A DNA stretch of 64,000 nucleotides from an uncultured Chitinophaga sp. (GTDB taxonomy: Bacteria > Bacteroidota > Bacteroidia > Cytophagales > Cyclobacteriaceae), in the NCBI GenBank assembly GCA_902168205.1, contig CABHOK010000003.1, positions 1,736,001-1,800,000 of the forward strand, in the 5' to 3' direction. Of this stretch, positions 20,692 through 30,262 are shown piece by piece (the stretch's first letter is position 1; each line of letters starts with the position of its first letter). The notes beneath the pieces were generated by a model. That model made no database searches and was not told the origin of the DNA. It saw nothing but the letters and a program-made list of their open reading frames with translations. A program made the translations under genes and the position numbers.

Positions 20692-20768
20692 CGGCACGGG
20701 TCGCGAGGGCTGAATTCTCTGTTATAACTCTATTTCATTTACCATTCCCACGAACGGTTAACATTCTC

Positions 20769-20776
20769 TACCTTTG
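20769..20776 (+). promoter_or_regulatory. Bacteroidota -7 box upstream of the CCA-adding enzyme gene
   Basis: TACCTTTG matches the Bacteroidota -7 consensus TAnnTTTG and ends 19 bp before the ATG of the tRNA nucleotidyltransferase gene. A clear -33 TTG element at the usual distance was not seen, so this is a moderate call. Confidence 0.5.
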
Positions 20777-20795
20777 AAGCTGAATTGCTTTTGAA

Positions 20796-22214
20796 ATGAA
20801 TCTGGCTTCTTCCCTGGAGGATAAAATATTTGGAATTATCGGTGCTGCGGGCGACCGGCTCGGTGTGGATACCTATGTGGTGGGTGGATATGTGCGTGAT
20901 CTGATCCTGAATCGCCCGTCCAAAGACATTGATTTTGTTTGTGTGGGAAGCGGCATTCAACTCGCACAGGCGGTGGCCGAATTGTTAGGTCCTGCAGTTC
21001 ATGTAAATGTTTTCAAAAGTTTTGGTACCGCGCAGATTCGCTACGAAGATCTTGATCTTGAGTTTGTTGGTGCGCGTAAAGAATCCTATCGCAGTGATTC
21101 ACGCAAGCCTATCGTTGAGGATGGGACACTGGACGATGACCAAAAGCGCAGAGACTTTACCATGAATGCGCTGGCGATCAGTCTGAACAAGAATACATTT
21201 GGAGAGCTGATCGATCCCTTTAACGGCATCGATGACATGAAGAAAAAAATGATCCGCACTCCGCTGGATCCTTCCATAACTTTTTCTGATGATCCGTTGC
21301 GTATGATGCGTGCTGTTCGCTTTGCATCGCAGTTGAGTTTTGATATTGATCCCGATACATTCGAAGCGATTATGAACCAGGCTGAGCGCCTGAGTATTGT
21401 TTCGCAGGAGCGCATTACCGATGAACTCAACAAGATCATTCTGAGTCCTGTGCCTTCTTACGGATTCAAATTACTTTTTCACAGCGGCATGCTGAAATAT
21501 TTCTTCCCGGAGATGATCGCGCTGCACGGTGTTGAATATGTAGGAAGCAAAACACACAAGGACAATTTCTTTCACACGCTGCAGGTATTGGACAATGTAT
21601 CGGTTATGTCGTACGACCTGTGGTTGCGTTGGGCTGCTATACTACATGATATAGCCAAACCTGCAACCAAGCGTTTTGATAAAGTGCATGGCTGGACTTT
21701 TCACGGTCATGAAGATAAAGGCGCACGCATGGTGCCCGGTATATTTCGCAGGATGAAATTGCCGATGAATGAGAAGATGTTGTTTGTGCAGAAACTCGTG
21801 AAGCTACACTTGCGCCCGATCTCGCTGGTGAAAGAAGTGACAGACTCTGCTATACGCAGATTGCTCTTTGAAGCAGGCGAAGACACCGATGCGCTGATGA
21901 AGTTGTGCCGTGCCGACATCACCTCCAAAAACAACGATAAGGTTACACGCTTTCTTAAGAACTTCGACCTCGTAGAACAGAAGATGCGCGAAGTAGAGGA
22001 GAAGGATAACCTCCGTAACTTCCAGCCTCCGGTAACAGGCGATGAAATCATGCAAATGTTCAACGTACCTCCCGGACGGATCATCGGAGAGATCAAGGAA
22101 CAAATCAAAGAAGCCATCCTCGAGGGCCATATCAAAAACGATCGGGCAGAAGCGCTCGAACTGGTCATGAAGATTGCCCGCGAGAAAGGTCTTATACCCG
22201 AACGTGCCGGGTAA
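20796..22214 (+). CDS. cca: CCA tRNA nucleotidyltransferase with HD domain
   Basis: This 472-residue enzyme adds or repairs the 3-prime CCA end of tRNA. The nucleotidyltransferase core is plain: GGYVRDLILNRPSKDIDFV near residues 29-47 holds the GG-RD helix and the DxD metal-binding pair. RRDFTMNALAI (near 110) and the DPLRMMRAVRFASQL segment (near 165) are the family motifs for the neck and nucleotide selection. An HD domain follows (WAAILHDIAKP near 275-285, then FHGHEDKGA), common in bacterial CCA enzymes with phosphohydrolase activity. The length is normal. The gene stands alone on the plus strand and converges with the response-regulator gene, whose end lies only 4 bp away. Confidence 0.96.
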   Translation: MNLASSLEDKIFGIIGAAGDRLGVDTYVVGGYVRDLILNRPSKDIDFVCVGSGIQLAQAVAELLGPAVHVNVFKSFGTAQIRYEDLDLEFVGARKESYRSDSRKPIVEDGTLDDDQKRRDFTMNALAISLNKNTFGELIDPFNGIDDMKKKMIRTPLDPSITFSDDPLRMMRAVRFASQLSFDIDPDTFEAIMNQAERLSIVSQERITDELNKIILSPVPSYGFKLLFHSGMLKYFFPEMIALHGVEYVGSKTHKDNFFHTLQVLDNVSVMSYDLWLRWAAILHDIAKPATKRFDKVHGWTFHGHEDKGARMVPGIFRRMKLPMNEKMLFVQKLVKLHLRPISLVKEVTDSAIRRLLFEAGEDTDALMKLCRADITSKNNDKVTRFLKNFDLVEQKMREVEEKDNLRNFQPPVTGDEIMQMFNVPPGRIIGEIKEQIKEAILEGHIKNDRAEALELVMKIAREKGLIPERAG

Positions 22215-22218
22215 GAAA

Positions 22219-22623
22219 CTATGCAGCTTTGCTCAGCAGTTCAATAAATTTTTCGCGTGTTACGGGTTTGATGATATACTCCCGCACATTCTCATTGCTC
22301 TGGGCGCGGGTAATATCGCGCGGATCAATGGAAGAACTTACCATATAGATGAGAATCGGTTTTGATAAGTTGGTTTTGAATTGAGAGTAATCATCCAGGA
22401 ACATCCAGCCGTCAATATAAGGCATGTTGATGTCGAGGAATATATAGTCGGGGAGGGTTTCAGAATCGCGTGCATGGTCTTTCAGAAAGTGAAGTGCATC
22501 TTCAGCATTCTCAAATTGTAAAATCTTATCAGTAAGCTGCGCGGCCTTGATGGTTCGCGAAGCCGTGATCTGGAATACCTTGTCATCGTCAACAAGGGCA
22601 ATGATGGGAGTCTTATTTTCCAT
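22219..22623 (-). CDS. Single-domain response regulator (CheY-like receiver)
   Basis: The 134-residue protein is a receiver domain alone, with no output domain. The acidic pocket is VDDD (residues 11-14), the phospho-acceptor is D64 in IFLDINMP, the switch Ser/Thr lies in YMVSSS (near 95), and the conserved Lys is K119 in IIKPV. It overlaps the end of the upstream multi-PAS kinase gene by 11 bp, so the two are cotranscribed and translationally coupled. Known family behaviour is to accept phosphate from the partner kinase and act by protein contact. The downstream target cannot be deduced. Confidence 0.94.
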   Translation of the reverse strand: MENKTPIIALVDDDKVFQITASRTIKAAQLTDKILQFENAEDALHFLKDHARDSETLPDYIFLDINMPYIDGWMFLDDYSQFKTNLSKPILIYMVSSSIDPRDITRAQSNENVREYIIKPVTREKFIELLSKAA

Positions 22624-25600
22624 CGCTCTGGTACTTGTTAAAATTTATCGTGAAGGTAGCGCCTTCGTTCTCCTGACTCGAAATACTGATCTCGCCACCC
22701 ATGGCTTCAATTTGATTCTTTATCATGAATAATCCAATACCCCGGCTCTCCGGGTGGCGGTGAAATGTTTTTCGCAGTTTGAAAATCTGGTGACCATAGC
22801 GGTCCAGATTTATACCTAAACCATTGTCGGTTATCTGCAAAAAAATATTATCCTTCTCATTAAACGTTTTAACCCGTATCACGGGTGTCCTTCCCGGATA
22901 AATATATTTCAGTGCGTTGCTCAGCAAATTCAGCAATACACTTTCGAGGTAAATGCGCGGGTATTCGATCATCGGAACAGCCGAAAAATCCGCTACGATA
23001 TCAGCTCCGGTCTCCGTGATACGCGCACTCAACATGGCTTTTACATGATTGAATACTGCTTCAAAGACGAGGTTCTGCTTTTCGATGTTTTTGTTCTGCT
23101 TGATCTTTAACACCTCATTCAGTTCGTGCAGGGTATTGAGTGTAGTTGCTCCCGACTCTTTCAGTAGTTTCAGGTATTCAGCTTTTTCTTCTTCAGACTC
23201 AGCTCCTTCCAGGAAATTTAAAAGCGTAAGTATATTTCCGACCGGAGAGCGCAGGTTGTGAGACACGATCTGTGTAAACTCTTCGAGCTGTTCGTTCTTG
23301 CGCTTCAGGTCTTCGGTGATCGCATGCAGCCTGATGTTCTGTTCGATGATCTTTTCTTCGGCCAGCTTACGATCCGTGATGTCGCGGAATTCCGTTACGC
23401 GTATAGTCCTACCGTGGTACGGTATATTTTTAGCATGTACTTCCAGGAAGTAACGCGTTCCGTCTTTGCGTACACCTTCAACGTCATACGGTTTTTCATA
23501 ACCAGAGCGGATGTTTGCTATTACCAGCGGCTGCCATTCCGGAGCTACCAGCTCAACACCATTTTTCCCGATAAGGTCCTCATACGTATAGCCGGTGAGG
23601 TCGCACAAGCCCTGGTTACAGTCGATGATTACACCCTGATCGTGCAATCCCAACCCACCAAAAGAAGCTTCCTGTAAAATGCGGAAGCGTTGCTCACTTT
23701 CACGTAATTCCTGCTGAATGTTTTTGATAACGGTGATGTCAGTAAACGAACAGATCACTTCTACGAGTTTATGCTGTTCATTAAATATAGGCTCAGCATT
23801 CACGAGCAGCCACACCAGCTCATTATCGTTATTGCGGAGGAGTCCCATCACGATACCCCGTGCCGGTTTATGCGTGCGAATAACTTTCGGTACAGGATGT
23901 GATACGCCCGGAAAATCAGAACCATCTTCGTGAATCGCACGCCACTCGGGACTGAACGGAGAATTACCGATCAATACTTTCTCCGATACTCCGAGAAGTT
24001 CTTCTGCTGTTTTATTACAGAGTGTGATGGTGCCCTGGGCATCGTGCAGGAGTACACCAATATTAAGATTGCGTACGAGACTGCGGAAGCGGTATTCACT
24101 TTCGCGAAGTATATCTTCGGTGTGTTTGCGTTCCGTGATGTCCCATGCTATCGCAACCAGAACCTCCTGCCCAAAGTAAGTGCCTTTCGAAATCCGTACT
24201 TCCCGCAGAAATATACTGCCGTCTTTTTTCTTTCCCCACCAGTCGATCGATTGAGGTATACCTTGACCCGCGAGTGTAAATGCTCTTGCCAAAGCTGTGA
24301 GATCATTCTTGCCATCCGCGGCCAGAAACTCCGGTGTGCGTCCGATGAATTCACTTTTTGGGTATCCATACATTTCGGATGCACCGGTGTTTACATCAAC
24401 AAAAGTACCTTCGGGCGTGAGTAAATATATTTCCTGCGCAACGGTATTGAAAAGCTCGCGATAGCTTTGTTCACTCTTGTGAAGCTGATCGATAGCTTTC
24501 CGTTCTTCGGTAATGTCGCGTGCAGTGGCTATAATTATTTCCTTCCCGAGATACGACCCCTTGGTGAGCTGTACATGTTTCAGAAATATAGTACCGTCTT
24601 TACGTTTCCCCCACCACTCAAAAGCCTGCGGTTGTCCTTGCAGTGCCAGTGTGGTTTGATGCGCCAGTGCTTCAAAGTTATTCCTGCCGGGTGCCGAAAG
24701 AAAAGCCGGGTTGTTGCCGATAAAATCTTTTTTGTCGTAGCCATACATCTTGCAGGCTGTTTCGTTTACATCAACGAATGTGCCGTCAGGATTCTGGATA
24801 TATATAGCTTCGTTTACCGTATCAAACAGTTCGCGATAGCTTTTGTCGCGTTCCTGTACTTGTTCCTGTGCCGTTTTGCGTTCGGTGATGTCTAATGCTA
24901 TACCAATGGTTTGCGTAACATTTCCATGGTCGTCTTTTTGAAATACAGTATTCCGGTTATGAATCCATCGCCATTCTCCGTTTTTATTCCGGATGCGGAA
25001 CTGCGACTCCTTTACAGTATCAAAAGGTTCATCTTTCCATTTGGTAAATGTATGAAGGTCATCCGGGTGAATGATCGATTGAGGAAACTCACTTCCCATG
25101 CGCATGATGTCTTCCGGAGTATAGCCGCTAACGGATTTACCGGTAGTGTAAAGACTGCAATTGTTTACAACATCGTGTACATATAGTTCACCCGGCATCG
25201 TCTTCTCAATACTTTCGCGCAGGCGTATATTATGCTGGTTGACGGCTTCAATGCGTACCTGCTCCGATATATCCTGCATGGTGCCGAGCATACGTTCGGC
25301 ATTACCATCAGCACCTGCCAGAAAGAAACCGCGGTCGTGCATAAAAGCATATACACCATCTTTCTTGCGAAAGCGATACGTTACATCGTATTTATAGAGT
25401 GATTTTTCAGCACGGGCAAGTTCTTCGAATGCGCGTGCGCGATCTTCCGCATGAATAAAGTCTCCCCACGTGGCGATGTCGCCCATCTCGTGAGCACTAT
25501 ATCCCAGTACTTCGTCTATATTTCCACTCCAGGCAATTTTACCTGAGGCAATGTGATAGTCATACACCACCTGTCCGGAAGAAGCCGTGATGAGTTCATA

Positions 25601-26113
25601 ACGCATTTTCCAGTTTTCCTTCTCGGCATTCTTGAGCTTGAACTCCGTGATATCCTGTGCCGTGCCCGTCATTTTTACCGGATTGTTTTTCTTGTCGCAG
25701 ATAACTTTGCCGACACCTTCTATCCAGTGAATGCTGCCGTCATGCCAGCGTATACGGTGCTGTACGAAGTAACTTTTCCGTTCGGCAAGCGCATCGCGTA
25801 TAGCGGCCGTAACGATGTCTATATCTTCCGGCAAGATGAGTTTTTGGTATGATTCAAATGTACCGTTGAATAATTTTTTAGGTTGACCAAAGATGATATG
25901 TACGTTGTCAGACCACTTTACTTCATTGCTGCGAATGTCCCATTCCCAAATACCCATCTGGGCAGCATTAAGAGCCAGGGCCAGGTTGTTGCGGCTATCG
26001 CGCAAGGCTTTTGCAGCGCTGATCGTCTTTTGATTGTCAAGTGTCCTCTGTCTTTTGCTGCTAGCAACAGTTTTATTTTTAGGAGCGGAGGCAACGCGCT
26101 TTCGGCCAGGCAT
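22613..26113 (-). CDS. Multi-PAS hybrid-free sensor histidine kinase
   Basis: The 1166-residue protein has no signal peptide or membrane segment, so it is a cytoplasmic sensor. About seven PAS domains follow one another from residue 40 to 920, several ending in the PAC motif DITERK or DITDRK. PAS 4 and 5 (SYRELFDTVNEAIYIQNPDG and SYRELFNTVAQEIYLLTPEG) are near copies. The HisKA helix carries H952 in VSHNLRSPVGN. The ATPase domain has the N box LLNLLSNALKY, the G1 box ITDNGLGINL and the G2 box RGIGLFMIK. No receiver domain is fused; the receiver is the overlapping downstream gene. The signal sensed (redox, gas or small molecule) is not evident. Confidence 0.95.
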   Translation of the reverse strand: MPGRKRVASAPKNKTVASSKRQRTLDNQKTISAAKALRDSRNNLALALNAAQMGIWEWDIRSNEVKWSDNVHIIFGQPKKLFNGTFESYQKLILPEDIDIVTAAIRDALAERKSYFVQHRIRWHDGSIHWIEGVGKVICDKKNNPVKMTGTAQDITEFKLKNAEKENWKMRYELITASSGQVVYDYHIASGKIAWSGNIDEVLGYSAHEMGDIATWGDFIHAEDRARAFEELARAEKSLYKYDVTYRFRKKDGVYAFMHDRGFFLAGADGNAERMLGTMQDISEQVRIEAVNQHNIRLRESIEKTMPGELYVHDVVNNCSLYTTGKSVSGYTPEDIMRMGSEFPQSIIHPDDLHTFTKWKDEPFDTVKESQFRIRNKNGEWRWIHNRNTVFQKDDHGNVTQTIGIALDITERKTAQEQVQERDKSYRELFDTVNEAIYIQNPDGTFVDVNETACKMYGYDKKDFIGNNPAFLSAPGRNNFEALAHQTTLALQGQPQAFEWWGKRKDGTIFLKHVQLTKGSYLGKEIIIATARDITEERKAIDQLHKSEQSYRELFNTVAQEIYLLTPEGTFVDVNTGASEMYGYPKSEFIGRTPEFLAADGKNDLTALARAFTLAGQGIPQSIDWWGKKKDGSIFLREVRISKGTYFGQEVLVAIAWDITERKHTEDILRESEYRFRSLVRNLNIGVLLHDAQGTITLCNKTAEELLGVSEKVLIGNSPFSPEWRAIHEDGSDFPGVSHPVPKVIRTHKPARGIVMGLLRNNDNELVWLLVNAEPIFNEQHKLVEVICSFTDITVIKNIQQELRESEQRFRILQEASFGGLGLHDQGVIIDCNQGLCDLTGYTYEDLIGKNGVELVAPEWQPLVIANIRSGYEKPYDVEGVRKDGTRYFLEVHAKNIPYHGRTIRVTEFRDITDRKLAEEKIIEQNIRLHAITEDLKRKNEQLEEFTQIVSHNLRSPVGNILTLLNFLEGAESEEEKAEYLKLLKESGATTLNTLHELNEVLKIKQNKNIEKQNLVFEAVFNHVKAMLSARITETGADIVADFSAVPMIEYPRIYLESVLLNLLSNALKYIYPGRTPVIRVKTFNEKDNIFLQITDNGLGINLDRYGHQIFKLRKTFHRHPESRGIGLFMIKNQIEAMGGEISISSQENEGATFTINFNKYQSDGK

Positions 26114-26234
26114 AGGAAATCTCTTTTGTGTTTAAGGTACAATTTTTTATCGTTCCTACAGGTAATAACCAGAACTATCGTTTTGTTGTTTAGTGTCTAT
26201 ATCGTAATTTTCAATACATCCAACCCTTCAATCC

Positions 26235-26648
26235 ATGTTAAAAGAATTTAAAGAATTTGCACTGCGCGGAAATGTTATGGACCTGGCAGTAGGTGTTATC
26301 ATTGGCGGTGCCTTCGGTACCATTGTAAATTCAATTGTAAATGACCTGATCATGCCCCTCGTGGGAATCGCCTTTCAGGCAGATTTCTCCAACCTATATG
26401 TTCCGCTGTCCAGCAAAGTAGCTTCCGGATTACCATTGGCAGAAGCCAAAAAGCTCGGCCCTGTATTTGCCTGGGGCAACTTTGTTACCGTAGTGTTAAA
26501 CTTTGTTATTCTGGCCTTCATTATATTTCTCATGGTAAAAGGCATGAACTCACTCAAGAAGAAAGAAGAAAAATCACCAACCCCGGTAGAACCACCAGCT
26601 GATGTTAAACTGCTGACAGAGATTCGGGACTTGTTGAAGAGTAAGTAA
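26235..26648 (+). CDS. mscL: Large-conductance mechanosensitive channel MscL
   Basis: The 137-residue protein shows the complete MscL pattern: the N-terminal amphipathic helix [22 protein letters not shown]1 with [26 protein letters not shown], a periplasmic loop, TM2 ([23 protein letters not shown]) and a charged cytoplasmic helix [12 protein letters not shown]. It forms a homopentameric inner-membrane pore that opens under membrane tension to release solutes during hypo-osmotic shock. The length is typical. It stands alone, divergent from the histidine kinase gene 121 bp upstream. Confidence 0.97.
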   Translation: MLKEFKEFALRGNVMDLAVGVIIGGAFGTIVNSIVNDLIMPLVGIAFQADFSNLYVPLSSKVASGLPLAEAKKLGPVFAWGNFVTVVLNFVILAFIIFLMVKGMNSLKKKEEKSPTPVEPPADVKLLTEIRDLLKSK

Positions 26649-27096
26649 GGAAAGGAAGCGAATCGGGTTTTCGGAGTGAGTAGAAGGAAGTCCGAAAGAC
26701 GTAGAGGGAGATGGTCGAGAATTTATACGGTGCGGGAGTGAAGCCTGAAAGTTAACAGCTTCGAAAAAAACTGAACTCACTATATATAATTTTGAAGAGG
26801 TGCTGTGGGGGAAAATTACTTAGACGCGATACGTACACACTTTTTTAGGTCGTGTCGCAGTGCCTTTTCTTTTTAACCACTTTATCTATACTTTCAATTT
26901 TTCGGTCCATATACTTCAACCTTTGAGGCTAACATTGTACTAGGCGCTCACCATACATGCTATAATTCGAACGTTTTATTTTCCCAACTTCCGTCTTCAT
27001 GACTTTCGGACTCCCCGACTTCCGGACGTTTTAACATTCCCAACATTCTTCCTTTCACGTAAACACGTACTCACCTACACAAGTGCCCACGTAACC
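26649..27096. other. Intergenic stretch with low-complexity CTTCCGGAC-type repeat text
   Basis: No gene is supported here. The stretch lies between converging mscL and dnaE-like genes. It contains G/A-rich text near 26650-26720 (GGAAGTCCGAAAG) and its C/T-rich counterpart near 26983-27020 (CCCAACTTCCGTCTTC, CTTTCGGACTCCCCGACTTC). Near 27058-27105 comes text of the kind CACGTAAACACGTACTCACC. Related strings recur near 33100-33175, 51108-51211 and 57205-57440, so these look like dispersed spacer repeats of this genome. Confidence 0.5.
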
Positions 27097-30000
27097 CTAA
27101 ACACGTTGCTCCCCCGTCTCCTGAAACACCACCTCGGGACGCTTGTTGATGAGCGCCAGTTTATCCATCCAGGTAACTTCGATGGTGCTCACGCCAAAAT
27201 CATCGACCACCTTTCCCTTGATAGCATAGAACCCGCGACCGCGCAACGGGTACTTGGCAGCGATGTCGGGAAAGTGAACCGTGTCAAAGACTTCTCCGAG
27301 ATGATCGTAGAACGTACCGAAGTGCATTTGTTGTCCACTCTTTGTATAGGCATTCTTGGATGTTACCAGATAGCCAACTATATATACCGACTTTCCATTT
27401 TTACCCGGCAGTTCGCGCGCCAGTGTGTCGCCACGATCGGTTGTTTTGAGCAGGCGAAACGGATCTCCCAACGGGAAGCCTAACAGTTCTATTTCGTCAA
27501 ATATATCTTCGAGTGGATTGTGCGTGAGCACGGGTAACGGGTAATCTTTCGGCTCGGTATCGAATAGATCTTCTACCGTTTTGTTTTTTGTTTTGGAATT
27601 GCTGAAATATAGCATGGCTTCCCAGAGCAGACGTTGTTTACTGCGTCCTGTAAAACGGAACGAACCCAGACGAATCAGAATACGAACCTGCTCAAGTCCC
27701 AGCGGTACTCTGCGCAGAAAATTATCCAGACTCTTATAGGTACCGTTGCGTTCACGTTCGGTAGGTATATATTGAGCAACTTTTGTTTCGAGACTTTTCA
27801 AATGGACGAAACCTACATAAATGCGATTGCCATGAATCGTGGTGAGGTAATCGCTGTGGTTAATGCAGGGAGCCTGTATATCCGCGCCACTCATGCGAGC
27901 TTCGTGAAAGTAAAATTCCGTTCGGTAAAATCCTCCGAAGTTGTTGATAACGCCTACCATAAATTCCAGCGGGTAATGTGCTTTCAAATATAGACTTTGA
28001 TAACTCTCCACGGCATAACTTGCTGAGTGACCTTTGGCAAAGGAATACCCCGAGAAACTTTCGATCTCGAACCATACGCGATCGATGATGTGTTGCTCGT
28101 GGCCTCGTTCCTGGCACGATGTGACAAACCGTTCGCGTACACGCTGAAATTCTTCTCGAGACCTATATTTACCCGACATACCCCTGCGCAGTACATCGGC
28201 TTCGGTTAACGATAGCCCGGCAAACTCGTGTGCTACTTTGATCACATCTTCCTGGTATACCATCACCCCGAAAGTTTCCGCCATCAACTCATCCATCTTC
28301 GGGTGAATGGCTTCATATGTCCCACCGTTCTTTACAGTATGGTATCGCTCGATATAGGCACGCATCATTCCCGAACTTGCAACACCGGGGCGAATAATGG
28401 AACTCGCAGCCACCAGCGTGAGATAATCATCACACTGAAGTTTACCAAGCAACATACGCATGGCGGGCGACTCCACATAAAAACATCCCATCGCGCGACT
28501 GTTACGCAACAAATCTTTTATCTTATCGTCCTTCTTGAAATCATCAAAGCGATTAATATCAACCGCTATATTCTGGTTTCGCTTAACGTGCCGGATGGTT
28601 TCTTTAATGTGCCCAAGTCCACGCTGACTGAGTATATCAAATTTATATATACCAAAGTCTTCCGCGTTATGCATTTCAAAGTGTGAAACCGGATAGCCTT
28701 TCGGTGGAAGATCGGTGGCGGTATAGGCGTAAATGGGTTTCTCGGTAATAAGAACACCACCGGCATGAATAGACATGTTGGCAGGCAGTTCCTTGTCAAC
28801 GATATAGGATGCGTAATTATATACCAGGTCGCGGATGTGATCGCGCCCGTTGTTATCAGCCGGGTTCTCTACTATATCGTTGATCTCTTCTTTCGGCAAG
28901 CCGAATACTTTACCAAGCTCGCGCAGGATCGAGCGCCCCTGGTAGGTTACGTGTGTACCGAGCAGGCAAACGTGATTCTGTCCATACTTCTCAAAGATAT
29001 AGTTGTAGATGGCATCGCGATTGTCCCACGAAAAGTCGATGTCGAAATCAGGAGGTGATGCGCGTTCTTCGTTGAGGAACCGCTCAAAGTATAGATTCAG
29101 CTCAATGGGATTCACGTTCGTGATGCCTAGACAATACGCTACCGTGCTGTTCGCCCCACTGCCGCGTCCTACAAAATCATAGCCATTACGTTTGGCAAAG
29201 TTGATGAGGTCGTACGTGATGAGGTAATAAGCAGTGAATTCTTTCTTGTCGATGATGGACAATTCTTTTTCGATGCGCGTGCTCCAGATCGTTTCATCAT
29301 CACCATACATTCGCTTATAGCCTTTTCGTGTTTCTTCGCGCAGGTATAGCAGGTCTTCTTCCTTACTGGTATGAAAGAACTTTTTGTTTTTGTCTTCTCC
29401 AAGTTTGCACTCTATACTACATTTTGAGAGTAACGATTGTGTGTTCTCAATCAACTCCGGATGCTGCGCGAATTTTTTAAGAAGCTCCTGCTGCGGTATC
29501 ATATACTCATCAGACCGTGCCTGCTGATACTCCGTTAATTTACTCAGCAACGTGTTGTTGGCAATGGAACGCAGCAGGCGATGCGCATTGAAATCCTTGT
29601 GCACAAGCTTGCCGCTTTTGTTGCGGGCAGGAGGGAGGAATGTCACCGGGTGCAGAATCACAAACTTCTGCGGGTAGTCGGTGCGTGGCGTGTAGAACGA
29701 GAACTGATTAAGCTGAAAGGGTTGAACTCCTATATATTCATTTACACGCAGCAGTTCCGGACTTGTTTTGTCGAAGGGGTATATAACAAACACGTTGGTA
29801 AACTCCGGAGCCCGTGACTGAAACTCTTTTGCCTCGCGATTATACCTGGAAAGAAAACGGTTTATTTCTTCAAACCCGGCATTGTTTTGCGCAATGGCTA
29901 TATAGAGCAGCTCATTCCCGTTTCTGAATTCAACACCTACGGCTATATCAAGTTCGTACGGTGTGTCGTTGAATTTCGTTAACCCGTTTTTATCAGCACG

Positions 30001-30162
30001 GTGATTGCTGCATAATCGCAGCATCTCCATATACGATGCCGTGTTGTTGATCTCCGTCAGCACCAGCTTATGCACACCACAACGCTTCGCTTCTTCAAAC
30101 AGCGCCTTCACCGGAAGCATTCCGTATTTAAAGCTGAACCCGGTGTGACAGTTGAGAAACAT
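27097..30162 (-). CDS. DnaE-type DNA polymerase III alpha subunit, short error-prone-like form
   Basis: This C-family DNA polymerase has 1021 residues, shorter than a replicative DnaE. The palm is intact: FVGRGSGANSTVAYCLGI and then PPDFDIDFSW (about residues 345-400) supply the catalytic Asp residues. SGYSFAKGHSASYA is the family motif near 690. A helix-hairpin-helix region (RVPLGLEQVRILIRLG) and a C-terminal OB fold (VYIVGYLVTSKNAYTKSGQQM) follow. The N-terminal PHP domain has lost metal ligands: LNCHTGFS stands for the usual HxHT and LTEINN for LTDH, so a PHP exonuclease is unlikely. With the Y-family polymerase and LexA-like gene nearby, this fits a damage-tolerance (DnaE2/ImuC-like) role, as inference. 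Confidence 0.9.
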   Translation of the reverse strand: MFLNCHTGFSFKYGMLPVKALFEEAKRCGVHKLVLTEINNTASYMEMLRLCSNHRADKNGLTKFNDTPYELDIAVGVEFRNGNELLYIAIAQNNAGFEEINRFLSRYNREAKEFQSRAPEFTNVFVIYPFDKTSPELLRVNEYIGVQPFQLNQFSFYTPRTDYPQKFVILHPVTFLPPARNKSGKLVHKDFNAHRLLRSIANNTLLSKLTEYQQARSDEYMIPQQELLKKFAQHPELIENTQSLLSKCSIECKLGEDKNKKFFHTSKEEDLLYLREETRKGYKRMYGDDETIWSTRIEKELSIIDKKEFTAYYLITYDLINFAKRNGYDFVGRGSGANSTVAYCLGITNVNPIELNLYFERFLNEERASPPDFDIDFSWDNRDAIYNYIFEKYGQNHVCLLGTHVTYQGRSILRELGKVFGLPKEEINDIVENPADNNGRDHIRDLVYNYASYIVDKELPANMSIHAGGVLITEKPIYAYTATDLPPKGYPVSHFEMHNAEDFGIYKFDILSQRGLGHIKETIRHVKRNQNIAVDINRFDDFKKDDKIKDLLRNSRAMGCFYVESPAMRMLLGKLQCDDYLTLVAASSIIRPGVASSGMMRAYIERYHTVKNGGTYEAIHPKMDELMAETFGVMVYQEDVIKVAHEFAGLSLTEADVLRRGMSGKYRSREEFQRVRERFVTSCQERGHEQHIIDRVWFEIESFSGYSFAKGHSASYAVESYQSLYLKAHYPLEFMVGVINNFGGFYRTEFYFHEARMSGADIQAPCINHSDYLTTIHGNRIYVGFVHLKSLETKVAQYIPTERERNGTYKSLDNFLRRVPLGLEQVRILIRLGSFRFTGRSKQRLLWEAMLYFSNSKTKNKTVEDLFDTEPKDYPLPVLTHNPLEDIFDEIELLGFPLGDPFRLLKTTDRGDTLARELPGKNGKSVYIVGYLVTSKNAYTKSGQQMHFGTFYDHLGEVFDTVHFPDIAAKYPLRGRGFYAIKGKVVDDFGVSTIEVTWMDKLALINKRPEVVFQETGEQRV

Positions 30163-30262
30163 CTTTTTGAGCTTTGAGGTTTTAGCTGTGAGCTGCGAGT
30201 TTTGATTGATATGCCAGTAAGTATACGTTTACTATATATCGATTAAGTTAGGTGATCAGTGA

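Noticed and set aside
20796-22214. Poly(A) polymerase instead of CCA-adding enzyme
   Set aside because: The two share a superfamily, but the fused HD domain and Bacteroidota context favour the CCA enzyme.
27106-27483. 125-residue ORF opposite the DnaE-like gene
   Set aside because: It is a shadow of a long conserved gene, as are the many other antisense frames across the large genes.
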